DNA from: Forficula auricularia
Taxonomy: Eukaryota > Arthropoda > Insecta > Dermaptera > Forficulidae
Length of the DNA: 64,000 nt
Direction of reading: 5' to 3'
Assembly (NCBI GenBank): GCA_024734495.1
Contig: JALMQS010000841.1
Span: 4,024,176-4,088,175, forward strand
Of this stretch, positions 1-10,172 are shown one piece after another (position 1 is the first letter of the stretch; every line of letters starts with the position of its first letter). Below the pieces are notes generated by a model. It worked only from the letters and a program-made list of their open reading frames with translations, was not told the DNA's origin and did not search any database. The position numbers and the translations under genes were made by a program.

Positions 1-214
1 AAAATTAATGGGGTGGAGGAGGGGGGGGTGTTAAAAATTAAAAATCTAGGCCGTTTGAGCAAACTCAACCAAATTTTATATACATAATCAATGGGATACC
101 AGAAGTATAAAATTCCAAAACTAACCCCCCCCTACATGATTATAAATAATTTTAGGGGCCAGGTTGTATGGTAAAGTCAAGTGGATGACCACATCAGCAC
201 TTGTCAGCTTATTT
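1..214 (+). mobile_element. MITE-like element, family A, partial copy (right end)
   Basis: The window opens inside a copy of a dispersed non-coding element found again at 409, 2113, 4826, 9269 and 16556. Visible parts are the G-rich spacer, the segment reading GTATACATAATCA-GTGG in better copies, and the right end GTATGGTAAAGT followed by the shared tail CAAGTGGATG-CCACATCAG. No coding capacity is seen. Confidence 0.6.
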
Positions 215-408
215 CATTTTTTATACCCCTTCAAAATGTGGGAGATCTTTATGCCCCACCCTGTATTAGATGAGAATCGATGGTTATTTTTGAATTTAAG
301 TCAACATGGACTGCAAGTGATATCTGATTAATAATAAAAAGGAATAAACATTAATATTTAAAATGACTTTGGATAAAGTTTAGCAACAATCCGTTGCAGT
401 TTATTTTT

Positions 409-1028
409 ACTTTACCATACAGGGTATGGTCAAGTATTGTAATCGTGCATGAAAACTCTACAAAAAGGCTCAAATAAGTGAACATCGAAAAAATTATATT
501 TTTTGAGATAATAATTGTTTTGTCAAAATGTCTGTTAGTCTGGTTGTCTGGTTGGATGTCCGTTAGTCTGTGCGATACCAAATTGTTGTGGACGAGATAG
601 CTCAAAAACTAGTGAGAATATCGAAACCAAATTTCACACGTAATTTTGGTCCATTGAGATTAAGAGCTGATTATATTTTGGTGCATATCGACCCAAAATT
701 AAGGGGGTGGTGGGGGTTAAAAATTAAAAATCTAGGCCGTTTGAGCAAACTCAACCAAACCCCCAGAAGTTTAAAAATGCAAAAACTAACCGCCAAAAAT
801 GAGGGGGGGGGGGGGGGTGTAGGGTCAAAAAATGAAAATCTTGGCCATTTACAAAACTCAACCAAATTTTGTATACATAATCAGTGGAAACCCAGAATTA
901 TAAAAATGCAAAAACTAACCCCCGGGGTTATTTATAATCATGTAGGGTGGAGGCTACATGGTTATAAATAATTTTAGGGGCCCAGGTTGTATGGTAAAGT
1001 CAAGTGGATGGCCACATCAGAATTCAGC
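409..1028 (+). mobile_element. MITE-like element, family A, near-complete copy
   Basis: The left end reads ACTTTACCATAC and immediately folds back on GTATGGTCAAGT. The right end GTATGGTAAAGT (989-1000) is its inverted partner, followed by the conserved tail up to about 1028. The interior holds a conserved block (TCGACCCAAAATTAAGGGGG region) and two tandem copies of a ~130-bp unit containing ATGCAAAAACTAACC, plus a run of 14 G (804-817). Short ORFs here are by-products of the repeat. The autonomous partner and superfamily are unknown to me. Confidence 0.65.
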
Positions 1029-1045
1029 TTTTTTTCATTATCCTT

Positions 1046-1868
1046 GGGCTGCCATCAATCAATTCTTTATTGAATTCTACCAGTCCACTGTCTCCCCAAA
1101 AGAAAATACCTATTTCTTTTTCTTTTCTTTTTCTAACCCACTGCCGGGTTCGAAATAAATCGTTGAAAATAGATCTGTCCGGGATGCGATTTTTCTGTCA
1201 TGTATTAATTAAATCCCATCCGATCTCTGGCCTTAACCTTTCTTTCTCTCTACGAAGGGTTTAGGATTAAACTTTCACGATGATGCAATTACGATCAATG
1301 GGATGGAAATAACCATTACATGTTCAACTTGAAGCCAAGGGCTGATGGCTATAAATATAAGCAGCCCTCGCGCGATCAATTCGACAAAGGGGTTTCGTCT
1401 TCACTGATATCAATCAGTTTCCACGATGACCTCAAAAATCCACCAAAAGCTTTCTAATCGGCATTCTCTCCCAATTCAAGATTAATCTTATCTTTGAATG
1501 GGAAATGTTTTAAATTCAACATTTCAAATTAATTAAATGTCAACCTTCGAATTTTGACCAAACTTTGAATAAAATAATTAAATGTTGATTTGATTTACTT
1601 TGATAACAGAGGGAGATTAATTTTAAAAATATTCTAGACTTGAGAGAGAAAAAATAAAATAAAACACAGAATATTTATTACAATAAAATATTTTAATATA
1701 AAGTATTGTTTATAGTTTGAAATTATTAAAGTTCTTTATATAAAACTATCCGAAAACTTTTCATAAGAAAAAATCAATGATCATTTAGATCCCTGACGAT
1801 AAATAACTATTCCTTTATTTAATTTCAATAAAATATTTATTTATTATTCTTAATTTTAAGAATATATA
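1046..1868. other. Unclassified AT-rich DNA with one promoter-like stretch
   Basis: This stretch does not match any other repeat in the window. It contains a pyrimidine-rich tract around 1110-1140, the TATA/initiator pair listed separately, and long AT-rich runs after 1500. No ORF of protein-like quality is visible; the longest is under 90 codons and has low-complexity composition. Confidence 0.4.
1350..1381 (+). promoter_or_regulatory. Candidate Pol II core promoter (TATA box plus initiator)
   Basis: TATAAATA at 1350-1357 is followed 28 bases later by the A of TCAATT (1376-1381), close to the arthropod initiator consensus TCAKTY. A second initiator-like ATCAGTTT lies near 1414-1421. The sequence between is GC-rich compared with its surroundings. 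The first downstream ATG (about 1425) opens only a 19-codon frame, so no gene can be tied to it. It may be a host promoter with exons outside the window, a relic, or chance. Confidence 0.28.
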
Positions 1869-1869
1869 T

Positions 1870-1985
1870 TGGGGTGTCGGGTAGCCACCTGCGTTAGAGC
1901 TACTGCTTCTGCATCGAGTCTTGATGACGATTTTTGAGCGGGAGGCCCAAGTTCAGGCCTTGTTCGACGCAGAATAAAAAATTTG
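1870..1985 (+). repeat. Possible SINE-like relic
   Basis: A GC-richer island in AT-rich DNA contains GGGTAGCCACCTGCG-TTAGAGCTA, which can fold like a D-arm (TAGC/GCTA stem). Further on is AAGTTCAGGCC, which resembles a degraded B box, and it ends in an A-rich tail. No target duplication was found. The match to tRNA promoter boxes is weak. Confidence 0.25.
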
Positions 1986-2112
1986 ACCGGCAAAAACTAA
2001 CACTCCTAACTCATTATAAAGAATCATACTATAATCCCATTGGCTAAAGCAATCAAAAAATTGAATAAATAAATAATTAAAAAAAAACTAAAAAAATAAG
2101 TATATAATAAAA

Positions 2113-2873
2113 AATAAGCTGACGTGTTCTGATGTGGCCATCCACTTGACTTTTCCATACAACCTGGCTCCTCTCTTATATTTAATATTTAATTTAAAAT
2201 TAATTTTATAATCATGTAGGGGAGGGGGTTAGTTTTTCCATTTTTAGACTCCTGGGGGCCCACTGATTATGTATAGAAAATTTGGTTGAGTTTGGTACAA
2301 GAGCCTATATTTTCATTTTTTGACCCCACCCCCCTCCACCCATTTCGGGCGGTTAGTTTTTGCATTTTTAGATTACTGTGGGCCCACTGATTATGTATAC
2401 AAAATTTGGTTGAGTTTGGTAAATGGCCAAGATTTTCCATTTTTGGCCCCCCTCCCCATTTTGGGCGGTTAGTTTTTGCATTTTTAGACTTCTCCACCCC
2501 CTTAATTTGGGGTCGATATGCACCAAAAATCTAATCAGCTCTTAATTTCAATGGACCAAAACTACGTGTGAAATTTCGTTTCGATATTCACACTAGTTTT
2601 TAGCTAGCTCGTCCACAAAAATTTGGTAACGCACAGACTAATAGACAGACTAACAGACATTTTGACAAAACAATTAAGTATTATCTCGAAAAATATAATT
2701 TTTTCGATGTTTACTTATTAGAGCTTTTTTGTAGAGCGAAATACCATAGTTTCGCTCAATTTTTTTAATCAAAATAGTTTCAGCCGTTTTTGAGATATTT
2801 CGAAAAAAAGAAGGAAAAAACTCACTTTTTTCATGCACGATTACAATACTTGGCCAACCCTGTTTGGTAAAGT
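2113..2873 (-). mobile_element. MITE-like element, family A, near-complete copy
   Basis: Reverse orientation copy. It begins with the complement of the conserved tail (AATAAGCTGACGTGTTCTGA), then a degraded TIR (TTTCCATACAACC), and ends with TGTTTGGTAAAGTAAAA at 2861-2876. It carries two tandem ~125-bp units, each containing GTTAGTTTTTGCATTTTTAG and the GTATACAAAATTTGG segment, then the conserved block with the complement of the TCGACCC motif. It has no coding capacity. Confidence 0.65.
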
Positions 2874-3530
2874 AAAAAGAAACCTCGCTTTAAAATGTCA
2901 AACTTCAAAAATAAATATATAAATAACTAAACTATATAACCTAGTATTGATGTGATATAGGTACATATATCAGCTGTTATTTATTTTTGTTAGTAAAAAA
3001 AAAGAGTTATTGCTTTTCATTTATAAATAAATCTTCTCCCATAGAAGAATTATATGTTTAGGTGAGTACTTTCAAAGGTTTCTTTGTGTGGTGAAGTTTC
3101 AACGAGAAGAGGAAAAAAGAGAGAGAAAGTGAGATAGGATTGGGGCGCGGCGTGGGGGGGGGGGGGGCGCAATTTGTTTTAATGCAGGAGGGTTTCCGTT
3201 TTGTGCTCTGATTTTTTTGCTGTTTCTTTTTTGGCCTCGCAGATCAATAAATCGCAAAATGAACTTTATTTTCGCGCAATTCTCAGATACTCTATTGCTA
3301 GATAAAATTGGGAAGTTTTAATCATTGGATGTGTCGTGTAAATTCAATGGGAAATAAAATGAAAGATTTATATTTATTGGTTTTAAAATGCAGTGAAGCT
3401 GAAATTTTCGATTTCTGATAAAATTAAGAATGAGAAGAATAAAATAAATATTCTCTTTGATCTGAAATAATTTATATGGCTGAAATCATCATCATAGAAT
3501 AGACTAGCTGCAAGGCTGCCTTCGGCGGCC
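2874..3530. other. Unclassified AT-rich DNA with a poly-G tract
   Basis: No match to the other families in the window. It contains a purine-rich stretch (3100-3145) and a run of 14 G at 3154-3167. Nothing protein-like is seen on either strand. Confidence 0.4.
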
Positions 3531-3559
3531 CTTTTGCTAGCCAAGGGGTGGCCCCACAG

Positions 3560-4456
3560 AGAGCCAAAACCCGATTTAGGGCGCCAAAATTCTGAAACTT
3601 CTAACATGGGGTGATTACATAGCGCTGAGTCAATTTGACCCAATTTTTAAAATTGACCCCTGGGGGGAGGGGCTAATCTCAAAATTCTTAAAAATATCAT
3701 CTTTGGTATGTATATACCTATATGTTTTTCATAGCGCTGAGTTCATTTTTCATGTCAATTTGACCCAACTTTTAAAATTGACCCCTAAGGGGGGAAGGGA
3801 GGGGCTAATCTCAAAATTCTTAAAAATATCATCTTTGGTATGTATATATATGTTAGAAACTTTTCTAATGATATTTGTAATTAGGGATCAATCGGTGTTC
3901 TCAAAGTGACCTATTTTAAATTTTTTATCAGTTATTTTGCATAAAACGTTAATTTTGAGAATACTTTGTACGTTATTTCCCAAGGCAGAAAATTGTAGCA
4001 GAATAATATGAAGTAGGACGATAGTATTTATATTAACCAAGATTTATGTGAAGAAATTGGCGTTATTCATTATTAATCTCATTTTGTAGGTGAACTTTCA
4101 TAAAAAAAAAGGGTAAAAGTAGCTCATTTGAATATTTAATTCTCGCCTTCCAATGCTTCTAAACTAAAAAAGAAATACATATTCGAAATTTGCGTAAAAA
4201 ATGCTGTAGGAATATATAAACATCAAAAATGTGAAGAAAAAACCATAGCAGTGGGACGCTGCCAAATAACACACTCAAAATCTTGAAACAGGCTCGTATG
4301 AGACAAGGCCCACTTTGAACATCGCTGTAGCAATCATACTATCACGGAGATCGTCAAAACATACAAAACTTGATGCCCTGGATAATGCTTGACAAGATCC
4401 TGTTTGTAAAATGTAATTTTTTGGACTTTTGGCGCCCTAAATCCGGTTTTGGCCAC
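3560..4456. repeat. Inverted repeat pair bounding a ~0.9-kb segment
   Basis: AGCCAAAACCCGATTTAGGG-CGCCAAAA near 3563-3590 reappears inverted near 4429-4456, where the complement reads GCCAAAACCGGATTTAGGG with the same CGCCAAAA extension. The interior differs between the arms, so this may be two inverted fragments of one dispersed element rather than one element's terminal repeats. Confidence 0.45.
3618..3850 (+). repeat. Tandem duplication of a ~112-bp unit
   Basis: Two head-to-tail copies start at CATAGCGCTGAG (3618 and 3730). Both continue through AATTTGACCCAA, a purine-rich block (GGGAGGGGCTAATCTC) and TTCTTAAAAATATCATCTTT to GGTATGTATATA. The second copy has small insertions after the start and in the G-rich block. 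Confidence 0.75.
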
Positions 4457-4825
4457 ACTGTTTGCCCTGGACCCACCTCCGCGCCCCCGAACCCCTATCC
4501 TACAGTAAGATAGTACTTTTTTAAATTCTTTAAAATTTATTCATACTATCGGTTTAATATAGCTCCTATAACCTTGCTTAAGTAAGAATGGAAATGCTAA
4601 AAATTTGGGAGGATATTTTATAAGTAACCATAACAACTAAGTTGTTTTCTTATCTGTTACCTTTGCTGAAGACATAGAGGAATCGACTTAAAATCAAAAA
4701 TAGTGATTGATTCTCATCTATTACTTGACGAATACCTATTCTACATTGGATTTTTGATCTTTCGGTTATTATTGATAACCATTGCTGAAGACATGGAGGA
4801 AGCGAGTTAAAATAAACTAAATTTA

Positions 4826-5488
4826 CACGTTCTGATGTGGCCATTCACTTGACTTTACCATAAACTTCTGGTTGAGTTTGGTACAAGGGCTTAGATTTTC
4901 ATTTTTAGACCCCCTCCCCCATTTTGGGCGGTTTGTTTTTGGATTTTTAGTGTTCTGGGGGCCCACTGATTATGTATACAAAATTTGGTTGAGTTTGCTC
5001 AGATGGCCTAGATTTTTATTTTTTGCCCCCCCCCCCCCTAATTTTGGTGACAGAATAAAAAATATTTTCGTTATGATTCATTTTATAGTATATTTCATTT
5101 TTCTTGTTTTTTTAGTTTGAAATTTATAATTTTAAATTTTAACCACCTTAACCACTCCCTTAATTTTGGGTCAATATGCACCATAATCTAATCAGCTCTT
5201 AATCTCAAAGCACCAAAACTACGCGGGAAATTTTGTTTTGATATTCACACTAGTTTTTGAAATTTGATAACGTACATTCTAATAGACATTTTGACAAAAC
5301 AGTTATTGTCTCGAAAAATATAATTTTTTCTATGTTCACTTATTAGAGCTTTTTTGTAGACTGAAATGCCATGGTTTCCCCCAATTTTTTAAAGAAAAAT
5401 AGTTTGAGTCTTTTTTGAGATATTTCGAAAAAAGAAGCAAAAAAACACTTTGTTCATGCACGATTACAATACTCTGTATGGTAAAGTA
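4826..5488 (-). mobile_element. MITE-like element, family A, nested in the minisatellite element
   Basis: It begins with ACACGTTCTGATGTGGCCA, then TIR ACTTTACCATAA, and ends with CTGTATGGTAAAGTAAA at about 5473-5490. The flanks (CGAGTTAAAAT on the left, ATAGCGATTGATT on the right) rejoin into one ~118-bp minisatellite unit when the element is skipped, which supports insertion. It contains a run of 13 C (5026-5038). Confidence 0.65.
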
Positions 5489-5749
5489 AAATAGCGATTG
5501 ATTTTCATCTAATACTTGAGGAAAAAACATTCTACATTTGATTTTTGACGTTTCGGTTATTATTAATAACAATTGCTGAAGACATGGAGGAATCGACTTA
5601 AAATCAAAAATAGACATCGATTATCATTTAATACTTAAGGAATAAAAATTCTACATTGGATTTTTGATGTTTCGATTATTATTGGTAACCATTGCTGAAG
5701 ACATGGAGTAATCGGCTTAAAATAAAAAATAACGATCGATTCTTATCTA

Positions 5750-6004
5750 CAAGGGCGTAGCCACGGGGGCGGGGTCAAAACTCCCCCAAGGGTAGGGCTC
5801 ATGGGTTGAGTATCGGCAACGACAAACCGTTTCTTATGGAAAACTAACCGTTATTAAATATATTTCATATGTTTAATCAAGAATTATGTTCTTTTTTAAT
5901 TTCTTGAAGTACCTATTTGTTTTAATAAAAAAATTACCACAAAATATTTTGCTTTGTGGATTGATCCCCCCCCCCCCCATGAACATTTTCTGGCTACGCC
6001 ATTG
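5750..6004. mobile_element. hAT-type MITE with perfect 8-bp target duplication
   Basis: The terminal inverted repeats are CAAGGGCGTAGCCA (5750-5763) and TGGCTACGCCATTG (5991-6004), matching at 13 of 14 positions. The flanking octamer CTTATCTA is repeated exactly at 5742-5749 and 6005-6012. An 8-bp duplication and this TIR style are typical of hAT elements. The interior is AT-rich with a run of 13 C and encodes nothing recognisable. It lies within a family B minisatellite unit. Confidence 0.85.
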
Positions 6005-6112
6005 CTTATCTAATACTAGAGGAATAACCTTATTGCATTCCATTTTTGATGTTTTGACTATTAATTGCAACCTCTACTGAAAATGTGGAAGGATAATCGA
6101 CTTAAAATAAAA

Positions 6113-7600
6113 AAATACTAAATTCTTTTTTGGTAAGCAACTCAAGCATTTTTTGTTCCTTGTTTAGATGAGAAATTATTCCTTAGGGGGCCTATTAATT
6201 ATTTAAATATAAACGCACATGAGTGGAAAGATGTATGATATAGTTGGTAGTAGGTTGGGCTGTTCAATTTTAGTTTCGATAGCTAGAATCCTTCTTATTT
6301 GTAAGTTAAGGTAGTTCTTTCACAAATGCAAAAATTCAATAAGTCTTTGAAACTTGGAATATAAGTCATTAAAAGCATAATACACATACTGTTAAAATTT
6401 GAAGACAATTTACCACACCAAACATGAAATAATTGCAATTAAAAATGACATTTTTAACATAGGATAGATAGGGAAAGGGTGGGGATATGATCATTATTTT
6501 ATTTTTTTTATTGAAGGACTTTCACCATCTTGATGAAAAACTAATATTTGTTAGAATAATATATTCGGAGTAACTTAAAAAAAAATGAAATTATTTACCA
6601 CGTAGTTTTGATAAAAAAAAAAAAACCTATTTGGGAGATTATTTTTAGTGGAGGGGATATAAGCACAATGGCTTGGAAACGATCCGGCTAGTATATGTGT
6701 ATCTATATAGAGATATCGTAGTATGAGTGGACAGTCACGTTAAAAAAAATACCCTAAAATTTTAGTTCCTTTCATATTTATAGAGTGGTTACGAGGCTAA
6801 AACTTTTTGTGTTGATTGTCGCGAAAGAACCTCCTTAACTCAACTTAAACTCAAAACATTTATTTCTCTTTTCTATCGACCATTAATACCCAGATCAGTA
6901 CTAGTCCAGTAAACGTTAACAAAAATCCAATTAAAAAATAACGCGATAGCATGTTTTTCCTGAATGTCATCTGATTTGTCAGCAGCGAAATTAATTTCCT
7001 CTTCTTAATTAATTTTCTCTACTCAAGTGCTCGTAGGTTTCTTCAGGAATCTATAGTCGAATTCGAGAAACCGGGTTGTGAGTCCACGGGTCCCGGAGGC
7101 CTCGTCTTGTTTCCTCTTCCTGTGCTTTCACTCTGGCTGGTATCGATTTTGCAATTACGAGGCACCACGTGACCAGGCCTACCCCTGACGGGTCCCTCTA
7201 TCCCCCAACTCAGCGTTTCTAGCTGTAGCGGGTGCCGATAACGCCAGGAGCTTATCATTAAAACGTCTGCTAATTAGTAAGACCACTTGACTAGAAAGGG
7301 AGACACTTCCGCTTTTGTAGCGAAGTCTTAAGTACTCCCTGACAGTGGGAAAAACCATTACGGACCTATTTAATCCACTTATTTAGGTAAGAATTGAGAA
7401 AAAACGATCAACCACCAAATTTTGCGGATAAAGACTAATTCATTTAAAAAATTAAATGGTATAATCATGACTATGCAAATATTATTTACATTTCTTCAAA
7501 CCCAGTGACAAATTCTAACTATTTATTGTTTTAAAAGAGAAATAATTCATTCAATCTTTTTCGGACAAATTCTAAGATTTTAGTAGAAATATTATTAAAT
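6113..7600. other. Unclassified DNA, mostly AT-rich, with a GC-richer block at 7040-7260
   Basis: 6113-7030 shows no recognisable repeat or gene. 7040-7260 is clearly GC-richer, with GTCCACGGGTCCCGGAGGCC and GAGGCACCACGTGACC. It may be a relic of a transposon or an old gene fragment. The minus strand has a 71-codon frame there that I do not recognise. Confidence 0.35.
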
Positions 7601-7611
7601 TGCGATATCAG

Positions 7612-7690
7612 AGCGGATTCATCCCCCCAGGAGTCGAACCTGAGAACTAACACGCTATCCGGGCAGTTAGCTCACACCCTCGAGAGAATT
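7612..7690 (-). repeat. tRNA-derived SINE head (minus strand)
   Basis: Read on the minus strand, GGTTCGACTCC (7640-7630) is a canonical Pol III B box set in a T-arm-like hairpin (CAGG/CCTG). Upstream, GCTAACTGCCCGGATAGC folds as a D-arm with a GCTA/TAGC stem. The anticodon arm is shortened, so this is a tRNA-like SINE head rather than a functional tRNA. The 3' body past 7612 is AT-rich and its end is unclear. Confidence 0.5.
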
Positions 7691-8820
7691 CTTTCTCTTT
7701 TAAAATATATCTTGGTTAATCTGAACCCGAGCTGATTTTTTGAAAAAACTACTAACTATTTTCACAAAAAAAAAGATGCTCAACACTTTAATTATATATT
7801 TATTGTTTGTTTTATTTATTTGATTATTTATTTATTTTTCCCAGTGATGTATTCCCTTTTTTTATTGTTATTATGATTATTTTATTCTTGGTAGCAGCAT
7901 AGTAAGGTTTCACACCGTTCTGCTGTGACCACACCCTGAGCCACTCAAAAGATCCTGAGTGGAAGGATCGGAGGGCTATAAGGGGAGATGTGGAGGCCCT
8001 TAAAAAAAAATTACCCAATAATAGTTCAAGACACATTTTTGAGTACGGATTTGACCCAACTAGAAATAATGAGCTAATAGTACCGTCTATGATAGTTGTA
8101 CAAGGAATGGCCAGTCTGGCTGGTCTAAGCAGGTGGACCAGGTACTGCGCTTGGTGTGAGTGCGGTAAAAAAATGCATATGTGTTAAAAAATATTTTTGA
8201 CCCACAATGAAATTATAAAAATTATAATTTATAGTCAATTATAAACATAATATATTCACCCCAGACCATATGAGTGGTGGGACGTGGAACCAGACCACCC
8301 AAAGTGTATTTTTACAACATGCAAAAAATAGCATCATGCTATTTTTTTATTAGGTGACCAGAAGAAAAGATCAATTAAGATGAAATTTGTCGAGGTCCAG
8401 ATCTAGCCAGATTGGAAACTGACATGGAGGCGTGGCTTAAAAAACATGTCGGAAAGTAGCTTACACTTTTAAATGTTTAACCCGTGTGATAGAAGGCTAA
8501 ATTAATAAAATGTTATTAAATATCACAGATATATTATCTTGCACGGGTGATAAACCAAATCAAAAAAATATTAATGATACGCAACGGATTTTTTCTGTTG
8601 GTCATTTAATTAGATGCCGCATAAATAATGAAAAAAGTGATAAAAATGTGATCGTAGTTACCCCGCTTTGTATACAAACGTCACACATGAAATAATATTT
8701 TCTTGAATTATAATCTAAAAATTCACAGGATAACAAATTACTATTTTTATTAATATTTAATTCTGGGAGGCGCTGGGATATTTAATTGTTTAATTATATT
8801 TTAAGTTTTGAATTTTTAGG
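7691..8820. other. Unclassified AT-rich DNA
   Basis: Contains a GC-richer patch at 7900-8010 and another near 8100-8170 (GGCCAGTCTGGCTGGTCTAA region) that look like relics of dispersed repeats. A 61-codon frame at 8510-8695 has fairly even amino-acid composition but no recognisable domain. No splice or promoter context was found to support a gene. Confidence 0.35.
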
Positions 8821-9011
8821 TTGGGGTGGGTCGGTAGGCTAGGCGGTAGCGTGACAGCGAGCTAACCAGGGGACCCGGGTTCGAATCCGACTCGAGGCAG
8901 CCAGCTAAAATCTGACCCCCGGGGGTAGAGACAAATTTTAAAAATATAGCTAGTATCGTAATTGGGCTTATGGCTAGAAAGGCCGAAAAGCCAAAAAAAA
9001 AAAAAAAAAAA
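8821..9011 (+). mobile_element. tRNA-derived SINE
   Basis: An A-box-like TAGGCTAGGCGG at 8835-8846 and a canonical B box GGTTCGAATCC at 8878-8888 are separated by 31 bases, the spacing of an internal Pol III promoter. A unique-looking body follows (GGGGGTAGAGACAAATTTTA, then GGGCTTATGGCTAGAAAGGC), ending in about 19 A at 8993-9011. Length near 190 bp, Pol III boxes and A-tail together fit a tRNA-derived SINE that would use a LINE's enzymes. A clear target duplication was not found. Confidence 0.65.
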
Positions 9012-9562
9012 TTATTTTAGGTTAAACTTTATAAACGTACCTGGTAATATATAATCGGTTTTCTTAAAATGTAGATAGCAAACTTTCATTTGAGGAGTAA
9101 CTTCATTTATTTAGAAAAAACAGCGGAAGCAAAGTTGTACACCTTGTATATATACAAAAAATTATATATAATTATATATATACAATTTTTGCTCGTTTAA
9201 TAAGAGTAGAAAGATAGATAGATAGAAATAAATCTTTTAAAAGACAATCCTTAAAATGTTTTTTTTTTACTTTACCATACAGGGTATGGTCAAGTATTGT
9301 AATCGTGCATGAAAAAAGTGGTTTTTTCCTTCTTTTTTTCGAAATATCTCAAAAAGGGCTCAAACTATTTTGATTAAAAAAATTGAGCGAAACCATGGCA
9401 TTTCGCTCTAAGTAGCCCTTATAAGTGAACATCGAAAAAATTATATTTTTCGAGATAATAATTGTTTTGTCAAAATGTCTGTTACTTAGTTAGTTATTCT
9501 GGTTGTTAGTCTGTGCGTTACCAAATATTTGTGGACGAGCTAGCTCAAAAACTAGTGTGAAT

Positions 9563-9846
9563 TTTAGGTTAAAAATAAAATAAAATGAGAGAGTCTTCTG
9601 TTTTTTAAATAAAATAATTTTTAATTATTTCTAGAGACTATAGTTTCGAAGGCATTGCCTTCATCATCAGTCTATCACAAATATTTCAAATTAGTTACAA
9701 ATTAAGATTTATACATTGAAAATTTTGAAAAATATATAATGTCTTTTTCTTCATGTTTCCTCTTGGGAGAAAGAAAATCATTTTATTTTATTTTTAACCT
9801 AAAATAAAAACAATTCTGTTATCATCGACAGTGAAATCTTTTATTC
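9563..9846 (-). mobile_element. Short retroelement insertion carrying a hammerhead ribozyme (Penelope-like or retrozyme-like)
   Basis: The insertion is flanked by an exact 13-bp duplication, AACTAGTGTGAAT (9550-9562 and 9847-9859), inside a family A MITE. A perfect 27-bp inverted repeat lies at 9562-9588 and 9778-9804, starting TTTTAGGTTAAAAATAAAAT on the left. A hammerhead ribozyme lies between the arms on the minus strand. Long duplications suggest target-primed insertion. Hammerheads with very short stem III are known from Penelope-like elements. No ORF is present, so it would be a non-autonomous or truncated copy. Confidence 0.6.
9632..9674 (-). ncRNA. Hammerhead ribozyme (type I, short stem III)
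   Basis: All conserved parts are present on the minus strand, in order. Stem I 5' strand TAGA; core CTGATGA; stem II GAAGGC-AAT-GCCTTC; core GAAA; stem III CT-AT-AG; cleavage triplet GTC; stem I 3' strand TCTA. Stem I pairs fully for 4 bp next to the core, and stem II is a perfect 6-bp helix. Stem III has only two C-G/U-A pairs beyond the core A-U, with a two-base loop, typical of animal retroelement hammerheads. The RNA should self-cleave after the C of GTC. Confidence 0.85.
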
Positions 9847-10135
9847 AACTAGTGTGAATACCAAATTTTGTATACATAATCAGTGGACCCCCAGAAGTCT
9901 AAAAATGCAAAAACTAACCTCCCAAAATGGGGGGTGGTGGTATAGGGTCAAAAAATGAAAATCTTGCCCATTTACCAAACTCAACCAAATTTTGTATACA
10001 TAAACAGTGGGACCCCAGAAGTATAAAAATGCAAAAACTAACCCCCCCTACAAAATTATAAATAATTTTAGGGGCCAGGTTGTATGGTAAAGTCAAGTGT
10101 ATGGCCACATCAGAACACGCCAGCTTATTTTTAAT

Positions 10136-10172
10136 CCAAACGTTTCGGGAGAATTTCTCCCTTTATCAATGG
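10136..10172 (-). ncRNA. Degraded hammerhead-like motif
   Basis: On the minus strand: CCA, TTGATAA (core, canonical CTGATGA), stem II GGGAGAAATTCTCCC, GAAAC, GTT, TGG. CCA and TGG pair as stem I, and stem II is strong. Core positions C3 and G8 are changed, so catalysis is unlikely or weak. Confidence 0.5.

Larger units (their letters stand above)
4495..6112 (+). mobile_element. Minisatellite-bearing element (family B), with two nested insertions
   Basis: The same sequence occurs in fuller form at 23865-25240 and inverted at 61141-61545. Shared parts are TTTAATATAGCTC, CTAAAAATTTGGGAGGA, and then tandem units of about 118 bp. Each unit contains GGTAACCATTGCTGAAGACA, TGGAGGAATCGAC and GATTCTCATCTAATACTTGA. 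The last part is TTCTTTTTTGGTAAGCAACTCAAG, just after 6112. A family A MITE (4826-5488) and a hAT-type MITE (5750-6004) sit inside the tandem units, so they arrived later. No coding capacity. Confidence 0.65.
9269..10128 (+). mobile_element. MITE-like element, family A, interrupted by a ribozyme-bearing insertion
   Basis: The left end ACTTTACCATACAGGGTATG (9269) is the best-preserved terminal hairpin of the family. The right end is GTATGGTAAAGT (10082-10093) with the tail ending CCAGCTTATT near 10128. Two ~120-bp tandem units lie in the right half. The family's middle block is missing, and a 284-bp insertion lies at 9563-9846. Short ORFs inside are not genes. Confidence 0.65.

Noticed and set aside
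3030..3068. Splice-site-like pair TCTTCTCCCATAG and GTGAGTA bounding a 17-base microexon
   Set aside because: Such pairs occur by chance in AT-rich DNA and no other exon is visible on either side.
7990..8187. 65-codon plus-strand frame over a GC-richer patch
   Set aside because: The patch looks like a dispersed-repeat relic and the frame has no recognisable motif.
8510..8695. 61-codon plus-strand frame with fairly normal amino-acid composition
   Set aside because: No recognisable domain, no neighbouring exons or promoter. It could be an exon, but the sequence alone does not support it.
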